From: Tsukamurella pseudospumae
Lineage (GTDB): Bacteria; Actinomycetota; Actinomycetes; Mycobacteriales; Mycobacteriaceae
Direction: 5' to 3'
NCBI RefSeq assembly: GCF_001575205.1
Contig: NZ_LSRE01000009.1
Coordinates: 1-64,000 of the forward strand
Length of the DNA stretch: 64,000 nt
The notes beneath the pieces are model-generated. The model saw only the letters and a list, made by a program, of their open reading frames with translations, searched no databases and was not told where the DNA came from. A program made the position numbers and the translations under genes. Of the stretch, positions 33,324-43,676 are shown one piece after another (position 1 is the first letter of the stretch; each line of letters opens with the position of its first letter).

Positions 33324-35363
33324 CTACTGGATCGCGGGCGGCCACTCGGATTCGGAACCCACCGGACGGACGGGTGCTCGGGCATCGAGAATGGGCGTGA
33401 TGAGCTCCGCAACAGCATGCGCGAGGTCGTCGAACTCGGGGCATCGGTCCGCGCGGCGGCCGGGCAGGGGAGCCTGGTCGCGGGAGCTGGCGCCGTCGAT
33501 GCGCGCTGCCGCGAGTTGCTGCTCGGCGAGCTCGGTGTACAGGCCGTTCCGCGCCATGAGCTCGGTGTGCGTGCCGGATTCGACGATCCGGCCGGCGTCG
33601 ACGACGAGGATGACGTCCGAGTCGACGATGGTGGAAAGGCGGTGCGCGACAGTAATCGTCGTGCGGCCGTGGGCGACGGTGTCGAGCGCCTCCTGGACCA
33701 CGCGTTCCGACACCGTGTCCAGCGCGGACGTCGCCTCGTCGAGCAGCAAGACCGGGGGATCCTTGAGGAGTACCCGTGCGATCGCGATGCGTTGTTTCTC
33801 GCCACCGGAGAGCCGGTACCCGCGTTCCCCGACCATGGTGTCGTAGCCCTGCTCGAAGCCGGTGATGATGTGGTCGATGTTGGCGGCGATGCACGCCTGC
33901 CGGAGTTCCTCGTCGGTGGCATCGGGCTTCGCGTAGCGCAGGTTGTCGGCGATGGTGGCGTGGAACAGGTAGGTCTCCTGAGCGACGATGCCGACCTCGT
34001 CGATGATCGACGCCGCAGTGAGCGTGGTGACGTCCGCGCCGTCGAATCGGACCGCCCCCGACGTGGCGTCGTAGAGACGTGGGATCAGGTAGAGGATCGT
34101 GGACTTACCGGATCCCGACGGTCCCACCAGCGCGACGTGCTGCCCGGGCTCGACCCGGAAGCTGATGTCGTCCAAGGTGGGTCGGCTGTCGTCCGCAGCG
34201 TCCGGGAACCGGAAGGTGACCTCCTCGAGGGCGATGCTCCCGCGGGGCCCGGGCGCGTTCGAGGCGTCGATCGCGTCCGGGTCGTCTTCGATCTGGGGGA
34301 CCAGGTCGAGATACTCGAAGATCCGCGCGAACAGTGCCCGGGAGGTCTGGACATCGAGCGCGACGCGCATCAGTGATACCAGGGGTTGCAGCAAGCGCGC
34401 CTGGACAGTCGTGAAGGCGACGATCGCGCCCGCCGTGATCCCGCCACCCTGATCGCCGGTGAGCAGGAATCCCGCGATCAGGTAGATCACCGCGGGCACG
34501 GACGACATGAGCACCTGAACGACCGCGAAGAAGGTCTGACCGCTCATCGCCTGCTGTACCTGCAGGTCGATCTGGTTGGCGTTCTCCCGCTGGTAGCGAA
34601 CGGATTCGGTGCGCTGCCGGTTGAACGATTTGGACAGCAGGACGCCGGAGATGCTCAGCGTCTCCTGCGTGATCGCCGTCAGCTCCGACAGCGATTCCTG
34701 CGTTCGGCCGGCGATCTTCGCGCGGACCCGCCCGACGCGCCGCTGCACCAGGGTCAGGATCGGCATGATCGCGACGGACACGAGCGTCAGTCGCCAGTCG
34801 ATGAGCACCATGGCCACCAGCGACGCGATCACCGTCACCACGTTGCCGAGAATCGATGTGACGGTGGAGGTCAGCACTCCGGACACGCCACCCACGTCGT
34901 TCTGCAGACGTGACTGGATGACCCCGGTCTTGGTGCGGGTGAAGAACCCCAGCTCCATCGACTGGAGGTGCTCGAAGAGCTGAACCCGCAGATCGCCGGT
35001 GATGCGATTGCCGATGGTCGCGGTGAACCACGCTTGGAGGACGTTGAGGAGCGCTGCGACGAGGTACAGGCCGATCATGCCCAGCACCAGCCACATCAGC
35101 AGGGACATCGACGGGGTGCCGGCCTTCGGGAAGAGGGCGTCGTCGAACACCCGCTCCACCAACAGCGGGGGAACGACGCCGATCGCGGCGGTGATCATCA
35201 CGAGCGCGCACGTGATGATGATCTGCGCTCTGTACGGCGCGAACAGGGCGACGATCCGCCGTCCGAGGTGGGCCACATCGGGAGCCGCGGCGTTCTGCAC
35301 CCGCACCGCATCCTCGTCGATAGCCCGCATACCGCCCCGGCCACCCGGACCTGGTCCCGTCAT
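33324..35363 (-). CDS. ABC exporter (fused membrane and ATPase domains)
   Basis: The 679-aa half-transporter has a six-helix type-I exporter domain (about 30-330) and a nucleotide-binding domain (about 370-600). The latter has Walker A G-P-S-G-S-G-K-S, signature L-S-G-G-E-K-Q-R, Walker B V-L-L-L-D-E-A-T-S-A-L-D and the H-loop in V-A-H-R-L-S-T. It is expected to work as a homodimer exporting lipids or drugs. The C-terminal ~60 residues are a non-conserved extension. ATG 35363 is chosen; a second ATG 33 bp downstream is possible. The gene is divergent from an MFS pump. Confidence 0.92.
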   Translation of the reverse strand: MTGPGPGGRGGMRAIDEDAVRVQNAAAPDVAHLGRRIVALFAPYRAQIIITCALVMITAAIGVVPPLLVERVFDDALFPKAGTPSMSLLMWLVLGMIGLYLVAALLNVLQAWFTATIGNRITGDLRVQLFEHLQSMELGFFTRTKTGVIQSRLQNDVGGVSGVLTSTVTSILGNVVTVIASLVAMVLIDWRLTLVSVAIMPILTLVQRRVGRVRAKIAGRTQESLSELTAITQETLSISGVLLSKSFNRQRTESVRYQRENANQIDLQVQQAMSGQTFFAVVQVLMSSVPAVIYLIAGFLLTGDQGGGITAGAIVAFTTVQARLLQPLVSLMRVALDVQTSRALFARIFEYLDLVPQIEDDPDAIDASNAPGPRGSIALEEVTFRFPDAADDSRPTLDDISFRVEPGQHVALVGPSGSGKSTILYLIPRLYDATSGAVRFDGADVTTLTAASIIDEVGIVAQETYLFHATIADNLRYAKPDATDEELRQACIAANIDHIITGFEQGYDTMVGERGYRLSGGEKQRIAIARVLLKDPPVLLLDEATSALDTVSERVVQEALDTVAHGRTTITVAHRLSTIVDSDVILVVDAGRIVESGTHTELMARNGLYTELAEQQLAAARIDGASSRDQAPLPGRRADRCPEFDDLAHAVAELITPILDARAPVRPVGSESEWPPAIQ

Positions 35364-35496
35364 GCCCCGGACCCTACGCCGCGACGAACATCGTGCAGTG
35401 GCGGACAGAGCCGATGGTGCGGTCCGTCGACTGATGCGACCATGGACGTGGTCCGCTCGTCGGGCCGCGGTTCGGCTCCCGGAGAGGTGGTTGTGC

Positions 35497-36969
35497 GTGA
35501 GGTTGCGCCGAAGGAGATCCGCCCCGGACCACGCCGTCGTGTCCGGTGACGCGGGTGGCCCGACCCAGCGGCTGGCACTGGCATCGCCGCCCGGCCGGTG
35601 GCTGGTGGCCGCCGCGGTCCTCGGCTCCGGCGTCGCCTTCCTCGACGGCTCGGTGGTCAACGTGGCGCTGCCCGCGATCGGGCGGGACCTCGGCGGCGGA
35701 CTGTCGATGCTGCAGTGGGTGCTCGACGGGTACCTGCTCACCCTCAGTGCGTTGCTCCTGCTGGGCGGCGCACTCGGCGACAGGTACGACCGGCGCACCG
35801 TCTTCCTGTCCGGCCTGGCGGTGTTCACGCTCGCGTCGATCGCGTGCGGGTTCGCCCCCACCGGCGAGATCCTGATCGCGGCGCGCGTGGTGCAGGGCAT
35901 CGGCGGCGCGCTCCTGGTGCCCAACAGCCTCGCGCTGATCGACACCGTGATCCGCGCCGAGGACCGGGGGCGGGCGATCGGCGTGTGGGCCGGGCTGAGC
36001 GGCGTCTCGTCCGCGATCGGGCCGTTCGTCGGGGGATGGCTCGTCGACTCGGCGTCGTGGCGCTGGGTGTTCCTGATCAACGTGCCGCTCGCAGCGGCGG
36101 CCCTGGCCCTGACCGTTCGCCACGTGCCGCGGATCCGTCCGACGCGGGTGCGGGGCGGGCTCGACGTGGCCGGCGCGACCTGCATCACGATCGGCCTGGG
36201 CGGCGCGACCTTCGCGATGATCGAGGCCCCGGTGCAGGGCTGGACGCCGATCGTCCTGCTCGCCCTCGCCATCGGGGTGTCGGCCCTCGCCGCGTTCCCC
36301 GTCGTCGAACACCGCGCGGCGGACCCGCTCGTTCCGATGCACCTGTTCCGATCGGCGCGGTTCAGCGGAACGAACATCGTCACCCTCGCCGTCTACACCG
36401 GGCTGGGCGGCGCGCTGTTCCTGCTGTCGCTGCACCTGCAGACGAACCTCGGCTACTCAGCCCTGGAGGCCGGTCTCGCGTTCGTTCCCTTCACCGCCGT
36501 CATGGCGCTCCTGTCGGGGCGGATCGGCGCGCTCGCGCAGCGGACCGGCCCCCGCGCGCTGATGACCGTCGGACCGATGGTCGCCGGGGCCGGCCTCGCC
36601 CTCCTGGTGCGGGTCGTGCCGGGCGCGGGCTACTGGGGCGGGGTGCTGCCCGGCGTCCTGGTGTTCGGGTCGGGCATGGCGATGACGGTCGCGCCGCTCA
36701 CGTCGACGGTGCTCGACGCGGTGCCCGCCGAGTACGTCGGGGCCGCTTCCGGTGCCAACAACGCGATCTCGCGGTTCGCCGGCCTGCTCGCCGTGGCCGT
36801 CCTGCCGCTCGCGGTGGGCATCACCGACCCGAGCGGAGCCTCCCTCGCGAGCGGCTTCGCCCGGGCGATGCTGGTCTCCGCCGCGCTCTGTGTGATCGGG
36901 GGGATCGTCGCGTTCGTGTCGCTACGACCGCCCCCGGGCCGCGCGGATCGGGCCGGTGGGGCCGGCTGA
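35497..36969 (+). CDS. MFS multidrug transporter, DHA2 (14-TM, EmrB/QacA) type
   Basis: The 490-aa protein has fourteen hydrophobic segments, motif C-like G-P-x-x-G-G in helix 5 and an early L-D-x-x-x-V-N-V-A-L-P motif typical of the EmrB/QacA group. It is a proton-driven drug or metabolite exporter; the substrate is unknown. GTG 35497 follows a GGAGAGG site by 9 bp. An internal GTG at 35539 is an alternative start. It is divergent from the ABC exporter, so the two may share a control region. Confidence 0.88.
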   Translation: MRLRRRRSAPDHAVVSGDAGGPTQRLALASPPGRWLVAAAVLGSGVAFLDGSVVNVALPAIGRDLGGGLSMLQWVLDGYLLTLSALLLLGGALGDRYDRRTVFLSGLAVFTLASIACGFAPTGEILIAARVVQGIGGALLVPNSLALIDTVIRAEDRGRAIGVWAGLSGVSSAIGPFVGGWLVDSASWRWVFLINVPLAAAALALTVRHVPRIRPTRVRGGLDVAGATCITIGLGGATFAMIEAPVQGWTPIVLLALAIGVSALAAFPVVEHRAADPLVPMHLFRSARFSGTNIVTLAVYTGLGGALFLLSLHLQTNLGYSALEAGLAFVPFTAVMALLSGRIGALAQRTGPRALMTVGPMVAGAGLALLVRVVPGAGYWGGVLPGVLVFGSGMAMTVAPLTSTVLDAVPAEYVGAASGANNAISRFAGLLAVAVLPLAVGITDPSGASLASGFARAMLVSAALCVIGGIVAFVSLRPPPGRADRAGGAG

Positions 36970-37009
36970 GAAAGCGGCACCCGCCGGCGGCGCGTGCCGG
37001 ACCGGACCG

Positions 37010-38446
<1,437 letters not shown>

Positions 38447-38487
38447 GCTTCGATCGTCGCGCACCGTCGGCGATTTCTGAGCGATTT

Positions 38488-38600
38488 GAGCCCCCCGATT
38501 CGTCGTAACCCCACCCGAACGACCGGTGTTCCGGTGGGGTTACGACGAATCAGGGGGAGCGGTCGACCAAGGGGTGGGGGTGTGACGAATCGGGGGGCGC
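38488..38600. repeat. Three copies of a 28-nt repeat, two forming a long hairpin
   Basis: Copy 1 (38488-38515) is inverted relative to copy 2 (38533-38560), with 25 of 28 positions matching, so the RNA can fold into a stem of about 24 bp around a 17-nt loop. Copy 3 (38573-38600) is a direct, more diverged copy (about 23 of 28). The cluster lies between tetR and aspA, both on the minus strand, and may also terminate tetR. Confidence 0.75.
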
Positions 38601-38623
38601 CCGGAACGCAGCGCGACGGTGCG

Positions 38624-39283
38624 CTACCGCTCGGCCGGGTGGTACGAGGCCAGGCCCAGGGCCACGACGGTGAGCTGCCGGGACGTCCGGTCGATGAGCT
38701 CGGCCTCGTCGCGGTTGTTGCGCGCGTCGATGCGCACGAGCTCGGCGACGAAACCCAGCATGATCGTCACGTAGAGGTCCGCCACCATGTCGAGGTCCTC
38801 GACGCTCCACTCGCTGAGCGGCGGGATCCGCGACAGGTCGTGCGTGAGCTCCTTGGCGAACAGCCGCAGCTCGACGTCGATCGCCCGCTGCAGCTCGGGG
38901 GAACCGCCGTAACGCTCACGCACCAGGAACTGGAACTCCGCGTCGTTGGCGCGGGCCTGCTTCGCGACGATCCGGACGGCCTCGGCGCCGCTCGGCGCGA
39001 CGCCCTCGCGCCGGCCCTCGCGGAGCATACGACGCAACACGCGCATGGCGTCCTCGACCAGGGTGACGCCGAGATCGTCCATGGAGGCGAAGTGACGGTA
39101 GAAGGCAGTGGGCACCACGCCCGCGGCCTTCGCCACCTCGCGCAGCGACAGGCTCGCGAACGAGCGTTCACCGGCCAGGGCCAGCGCCTCGTCGAGAAGG
39201 GCCTGCCGCGTGCGTTCCTTGGCCTCCGCCCGCGACGGCCCCGGGGTGTGCCGTTCGACGGCGCGCGGGGTCGGTCTGGGCAT
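38624..39283 (-). CDS. TetR-family regulator, probable repressor of the desaturase operon
   Basis: The 219-aa protein has an N-terminal TetR HTH (about 22-68; S-L-R-E-V-A-K-A-A-G-V-V-P-T-A-F-Y-R-H-F) and a helical ligand domain. The gene lies divergently beside a ferredoxin-reductase/desaturase operon with an inverted repeat at that promoter. It likely senses acyl-CoA chain composition and represses desaturation. ATG 39283 gives a typical TetR N-terminus; the open frame extends far upstream only as a shadow of the opposite strand. Confidence 0.88.
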   Translation of the reverse strand: MPRPTPRAVERHTPGPSRAEAKERTRQALLDEALALAGERSFASLSLREVAKAAGVVPTAFYRHFASMDDLGVTLVEDAMRVLRRMLREGRREGVAPSGAEAVRIVAKQARANDAEFQFLVRERYGGSPELQRAIDVELRLFAKELTHDLSRIPPLSEWSVEDLDMVADLYVTIMLGFVAELVRIDARNNRDEAELIDRTSRQLTVVALGLASYHPAER

Positions 39284-39354
39284 GGGTTCGAGTCTATCGC
39301 CCCTGCGTCGGGACGGTGTCGCGGAGGCTGTGGCCGAGGTCACGGAACAACTCC

Positions 39355-39406
39355 TTGACGGGGAGCGGACGTCTGCGTGCATACTGTGAGTGTACAAGCG
39401 TGCACT
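39355..39406 (+). promoter_or_regulatory. Promoter and candidate TetR operator of the desaturase operon
   Basis: A TTGACG -35-like hexamer (39355-39360) is followed about 19 bp later by CATACT. Directly downstream, AGTGTAC (39389-39395) and GTGCACT (39400-39406) form a near-perfect inverted repeat with 4-nt spacer, well placed for repression by the adjacent TetR protein. Confidence 0.55.
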
Positions 39407-39424
39407 GAACGGAGAAACACAGCC

Positions 39425-40486
39425 ATGAGCCGCTTCACCCGATTCGCCGGCAACGTCATCGAGGCCGTGCTGACCCCGCACGCCGTGGATCGCTACCTCG
39501 AGCTCGTCGACCCGATGGTCACCTGGACGGAGATCCGCGGTCGCGTCACGGCCGTCAGTCGCCGCACCGACCGCACCGTCACCTTCAGTGTGACCCCCAC
39601 TCGCCAGTTCGAGGGCTTCCAGGCCGGCCAGTTCATCCAGGTCAGCGTCGTGATCGACGGCGTCCGTCAGACACGCTGCTTCTCGCCCGCGAGCTCGCAG
39701 CACCACGACGGCGACCTCGAGTTCACCGTGACCGCCGACGCCGACGGGCACGTCAGCAAGCACCTCCGCGAGAACCTCGCCGTGGGCGACGTGCTCGGCC
39801 TCACGCCGGCCGGCGGCACCTTCGTCCTGCCCGGAACACCCGGCGACCGCCCCGCAAGCATCCGCCTCATCAGCGGCGGCAGCGGCATCACACCCGTACT
39901 CTCGATCCTGCGCACGCTCATCGACGAGAACTACGACGGCGAGGTCGCGCTCCTGCACTTCTGCCGCGACTCGGCGGACAACCCGTACCGCGCGGAACTG
40001 GAGCGGCTCGCCCGGTTCGGCAACGTGTCGGTGACCTACGTGTACACCCGCGCGGGCGGCCGGCACCTCGGTGCCGAACACATCGGGCAGCTCGAGGGCT
40101 ACGGCGACGTCGGCCTCGCGTGCGGTCCCGCGTCGTTGCTGGACGCCGCGAAACAGCTGTACACCGACGCCGGCGTCGACCTCCGCGTCGAGGAGTTCAC
40201 CCCGCCGGTGGTGTCGGCACCGTCGGGCGAGGCGACCGGAACCCTGCGCTTCACGGAAGCGGGCACCGAGGTCGACAACGACGGCCGCACCATCCTCGAC
40301 CAGGCCGAGTCCTCCGGCCTGTTCCCCGAGAGCGGCTGCCGGATGGGCATCTGCTTCTCCTGCACCGCCGTGCGCAAGTCCGGCTGCACCACCAACGTCC
40401 TCACCGGTGAGACCGACACCGAACCCGACCAGCACATCCAGCTCTGCATCAGCGCGCCCGTCGGCGACGTCGAGATCGCGCTCTAG
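39425..40486 (+). CDS. Ferredoxin--NAD(P) reductase-like electron-transfer protein (Rv3230c-like)
   Basis: The 353-aa protein has an FAD domain with R-C-F-S-P-A-S, an NAD(P)-binding domain opening with I-S-G-G-S-G-I-T-P and a C-terminal plant-type [2Fe-2S] ferredoxin domain with C-R-x-G-I-C-x-x-C and a distal Cys in L-C-I-S. The layout is that of the oxidoreductase paired with the membrane desaturase DesA3 in M. tuberculosis, which passes electrons from NADPH to the diiron desaturase. A GGAGAAA site precedes the ATG by 8 bp; the desaturase follows 30 bp later. Confidence 0.92.
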   Translation: MSRFTRFAGNVIEAVLTPHAVDRYLELVDPMVTWTEIRGRVTAVSRRTDRTVTFSVTPTRQFEGFQAGQFIQVSVVIDGVRQTRCFSPASSQHHDGDLEFTVTADADGHVSKHLRENLAVGDVLGLTPAGGTFVLPGTPGDRPASIRLISGGSGITPVLSILRTLIDENYDGEVALLHFCRDSADNPYRAELERLARFGNVSVTYVYTRAGGRHLGAEHIGQLEGYGDVGLACGPASLLDAAKQLYTDAGVDLRVEEFTPPVVSAPSGEATGTLRFTEAGTEVDNDGRTILDQAESSGLFPESGCRMGICFSCTAVRKSGCTTNVLTGETDTEPDQHIQLCISAPVGDVEIAL

Positions 40487-40516
40487 CCACCGCACCACAG
40501 ACCCAGGGGAGAAATC

Positions 40517-41689
40517 ATGACCGAACAGATCACCCTCACCGCCGAGCAGGTCGAGATCATCGGCGAGCGCTTCGACGCCATCCGTGCCCGCGTCCTCGCC
40601 GACCTCGGCGAGAAGGACCGCGAGTACATCTACAAGATCGTCCGCTACCAGCGCGGGCTCGAGATCGCCGGCCGCGCGATGATGTACCTGCCGCCGCTGT
40701 GGCCGGTCGCCGTCGGCGCGCTGGGCGTGTCGAAGATCCTGGACAACATGGAGATCGGCCACAACGTCATGCACGGCCAGTACGACTGGATGCGTGAGCC
40801 GGGCCTGAACTCGCGCGAGTTCGAGTGGGACAACGTGTGCCCGGGCGATCAGTGGAAGCACAGCCACAACTACCTGCACCACACCTTCACCAACGTCCTC
40901 GACATGGACCGCGACATCGGTTACGGCATCCTGCGGATGGCGCCCGAGCAGAAGTGGCACCCCTACTACCTCGGCAACCTCGCCTACGCGAGTGCGTTGA
41001 TGGTGCTGTTCCAGTGGGGCGTCATGCTGCACGACCTCGAGGCCGAGAACATCGTCAAGGGCAACCGCAAGTGGTCCGACATCAAGGAACTCGTGGCGGG
41101 CATGCGCCGCAAGGCCGGCAAGCAGGTGCTCAAGGACTACGTGATCTTCCCGCTGCTCACCGGCCCGCTGTTCCCGCTCACCTTCCTGGGCAACGCCTCG
41201 GCGAACCTGATCCGCAACATCTGGTCGTACTCGATCATCTTCTGCGGCCACTTCCCGTCGGGCGTGCAGACCTTCACCAAGGAGGAGACGGCCGAGGAGA
41301 CCCGCGGCGAGTGGTACGTGCGGCAGATGCTCGGTTCCGCGAACATCGACGGCGGCAAGCTCTTCCACGTCATGAGCGGCAACCTCAGCTTCCAGATCGA
41401 GCACCACCTCTTCCCCGACATCCCCGCGAACCGCTACCCGGAGGTCGCCGCCGAGGTGCGCGCGACGTGCGAGGAGTTCGGCCTGCCCTACAACACGGGT
41501 TCGCTGCGCAGCCAGCTCACGTCGACGTGGAAGAAGATCGCCAAGCTCTCGCTGCCGAACAGCTGGACCAAGCAGGAGCCGGACCTGGCCGTGACCATCG
41601 AGCGCGCCCGTCACGAGGACGCCGCGTCGAAGGCGCTGGCCGCGGCGGGCTGGCAGCGCGCCGTCGAGCGTGAGATGGTGTCGGTCTAG
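40517..41689 (+). CDS. desA3: Membrane acyl-CoA desaturase (DesA3-like)
   Basis: The 390-aa fatty-acid desaturase has three histidine boxes for the diiron centre: G-H-N-V-M-H, H-S-H-N-Y-L-H-H and Q-I-E-H-H. Hydrophobic segments lie around them. With the preceding reductase it should introduce a cis double bond (delta-9 in the mycobacterial counterpart) into stearoyl- or palmitoyl-CoA, supplying unsaturated acyl chains for membrane lipids. An AGGGGAG site precedes the ATG. Transcription is likely controlled by the divergent TetR gene. Confidence 0.93.
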   Translation: MTEQITLTAEQVEIIGERFDAIRARVLADLGEKDREYIYKIVRYQRGLEIAGRAMMYLPPLWPVAVGALGVSKILDNMEIGHNVMHGQYDWMREPGLNSREFEWDNVCPGDQWKHSHNYLHHTFTNVLDMDRDIGYGILRMAPEQKWHPYYLGNLAYASALMVLFQWGVMLHDLEAENIVKGNRKWSDIKELVAGMRRKAGKQVLKDYVIFPLLTGPLFPLTFLGNASANLIRNIWSYSIIFCGHFPSGVQTFTKEETAEETRGEWYVRQMLGSANIDGGKLFHVMSGNLSFQIEHHLFPDIPANRYPEVAAEVRATCEEFGLPYNTGSLRSQLTSTWKKIAKLSLPNSWTKQEPDLAVTIERARHEDAASKALAAAGWQRAVEREMVSV

Positions 41690-41723
41690 GCCGGACGCAC
41701 CGGACCGCAACGGAGGAGTCGCA

Positions 41724-42038
41724 GTGGGCAAGATCGAGCGGCGCAAGGACGCGGCGCAGGAGGCCGTCGAGTCGACCTCCATCCGCGTCGGCCGCATCGC
41801 GACCATCATCACCACCGCCGTCGCGGACGTCGCTCGGGAGATCGGCGACGCCGTCGGAGACGCCCTCGAGATGCGCCAGGCCGCCAAGCGTGCCGCCGCG
41901 GACGAGGCCCGGCAGGCGGAGCCCCGGCAGGCCGGTTCAGTACCCCGGGCCGACGGTGCCGCCGGACGGGCGCCCACGGGGTCGGAGCCGAAGGCCGATC
42001 CGGACTCGGATCAGCCCTCGTCGACCTCGACGCCGTAG
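41724..42038 (+). CDS. Small hypothetical protein
   Basis: A 104-aa frame starts at GTG 41724 with a GGAGGAG site 5 bp upstream, 34 bp after the desaturase. The first 65 residues are helical and amphipathic, with a V-G-R-I-A-T-I-I-T-T-A-V segment and Ala/Arg-rich stretch. The tail is Pro/Ser/Asp-rich and disordered. No family was recognised. Its end overlaps the convergent kinase gene by 28 bp, so one of the two annotated ends may be shorter in reality. Confidence 0.6.
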   Translation: MGKIERRKDAAQEAVESTSIRVGRIATIITTAVADVAREIGDAVGDALEMRQAAKRAAADEARQAEPRQAGSVPRADGAAGRAPTGSEPKADPDSDQPSSTSTP

Positions 42039-43522
42039 CTCCGGACAAGAGCCGCCACCCCGTCGGTCCACCCCTGCGCCACGGCGCGCAGCCGGAGCAC
42101 CCGGTCTCCGGACGGGGTGTCGCGGTGGTACACCTCGAACAGGACGGACGCGCGCAGCCCCGGTTCGCCGGCCGCCGGCACCGTCCACGTCCCGTCGGCG
42201 CACCCGACGGTGACGGCCGGCACCGTCGGGCGGGTGGGTTCGGGCGCGTCGGTGGCGACGGCGACCACGATCCGCGCACCCGGCGGGAGCGCGTGCGGAG
42301 CGAGGGCGAGGCCGGCCTCGTCGCCGGGCGCGAGCGCCGCGATGCCGTCGGGGTCGCGCGGATTGTTGTAGAACACCATGTGCTGCTCGCTGAGGACCCG
42401 CTCGTCGCCGTCCACGATCAGTGCGAACAGGTCGCTGCCGGCTCGGACGCGCGGCGTCTCGACCCGTAGCAGCAGCTCCGCGGCGTGCGGCAGGTCCACG
42501 GTCTCGCCGCGCCGCAGCTCGACCGGTGCGCGACCCGACGGTGCCGTGGGTGCGGCCGACGGGGCGACGGTGGTCGGGGCGTCGTCGGCGGCGGGTTCGG
42601 CGGGGCGGAGCATCGTCGCGGCGTAGCCCGGGTCGTCGTCCGCGACGGTCGGGGCCGCGGCGCGCGCCGCGGGGGAGGCGGCGGCGATCGCGGCGAGCGC
42701 CTCGGCGAACTCGCCGCTCGTCGCGAACCGGTCGCCGGGGTCCTTGGCGAGCGCGCGCTGGAAGACGGCGTCCAGCTCCGGCGGGAGGCCCGGTCCGCGC
42801 TCGTGCACCGCCGGCACCGGCTGGTAGAGGTGGGCGCCCATGACGGCGGCGATGGTCGTGCCGGTGAACGGCGCTGCGCCCGTGAGCAGTTCGAACGCGG
42901 CGGTCGCCAGCGAGTACAGGTCGGTGCGGTTGTCCAGGTCGAGGCCGCCGATCGCCTCGGGGGACAGGTAGCCCAGCGTCCCGACGGTCGTGCCGGTCAC
43001 CGTCAACGAGGTGGCCTCCGTGGAGGCCTTGGCGATCCCGAAGTCCACGAGCTTGACCGCGGCGGCCCGCCCCGCCCGTAGCCGCACCAGGACGTTGGCG
43101 GGTTTGACGTCGCGGTGGGTGATGGCGAAATCCTGATAGGCGTAGTCGAGCGCGCCCGCGACGCCGCTCACGATCTCCGAGACCAGGCCCAGCGCCAGCG
43201 GTCCCTGCTCGCGCAGCAGCTGTTTGGCGTCGGTGCCCTGGAGGTACTCCATGGTCAGCCACAGCCGGCCGTCGTCGAGCTGCCCGCGGTCGTAGAGGTG
43301 CACGATGTTGGGGTGCGACAGCGGCGCCAGTAGGTCCGCCTCGTGGATGAACCGCGCCTGGAACTCCGGGCTGGCGGAGACGGCACCGTCGAGCAGCTTG
43401 AGCGCGTCGCTCCGGGGGAGCCGCGGGTGGGCGACGAGGTAGACCTCGCCCATGCCGCCGGCGCCCAGCCGCTCGATCACCCGGTACCCGGCGATCTCCA
43501 GGTCCTGGTCGCTCCCCGCCAT
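42011..43522 (-). CDS. Soluble Ser/Thr kinase fused to a TerD-like domain
   Basis: The 503-aa protein has a PknB-type kinase domain (about 10-275) with G-A-G-G-M-G, Lys in A-L-K-L-L, H-R-D-V-K-P-A-N and D-F-G, so it is probably active. An Ala/Pro/Thr-rich linker follows (about 280-325). The C-terminal domain (about 330-503) resembles TerD/TerZ proteins: a leading strand with R-G-E-T-V-D-L, then D-L-F-A-L-I-V-D and F-Y-N-N-P. TerD domains bind calcium and belong to stress and membrane-associated ter systems. No membrane helix is visible. ATG 43522 gives the typical kinase start. Confidence 0.85.
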   Translation of the reverse strand: MAGSDQDLEIAGYRVIERLGAGGMGEVYLVAHPRLPRSDALKLLDGAVSASPEFQARFIHEADLLAPLSHPNIVHLYDRGQLDDGRLWLTMEYLQGTDAKQLLREQGPLALGLVSEIVSGVAGALDYAYQDFAITHRDVKPANVLVRLRAGRAAAVKLVDFGIAKASTEATSLTVTGTTVGTLGYLSPEAIGGLDLDNRTDLYSLATAAFELLTGAAPFTGTTIAAVMGAHLYQPVPAVHERGPGLPPELDAVFQRALAKDPGDRFATSGEFAEALAAIAAASPAARAAAPTVADDDPGYAATMLRPAEPAADDAPTTVAPSAAPTAPSGRAPVELRRGETVDLPHAAELLLRVETPRVRAGSDLFALIVDGDERVLSEQHMVFYNNPRDPDGIAALAPGDEAGLALAPHALPPGARIVVAVATDAPEPTRPTVPAVTVGCADGTWTVPAAGEPGLRASVLFEVYHRDTPSGDRVLRLRAVAQGWTDGVAALVRSYGVEVDEG

Positions 43523-43630
43523 GGACACGGAGCCTACTCGTGCACGGCGCTCCATCACCATGCCGTTCTCGGACCTCCGGCCGAAGGGAACGACGGTGCG
43601 CCGACATCGCGCGCCTCGCGGCCCCGGATA

Positions 43631-43671
43631 CGACGGTGCCCCGCAGGATCGAATCCTGCGGGGCACCGTCG
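43631..43671 (-). terminator. Perfect 19-bp hairpin terminator after mmpL3
   Basis: Arms 43631-43649 and 43653-43671 are exact reverse complements around a CGA loop, 5 bp beyond the mmpL3 stop on the minus strand. The outer ends of the stem are formed by the word CGACGGTGC, which is frequent across the window. Confidence 0.82.
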
Positions 43672-43676
43672 AACTG

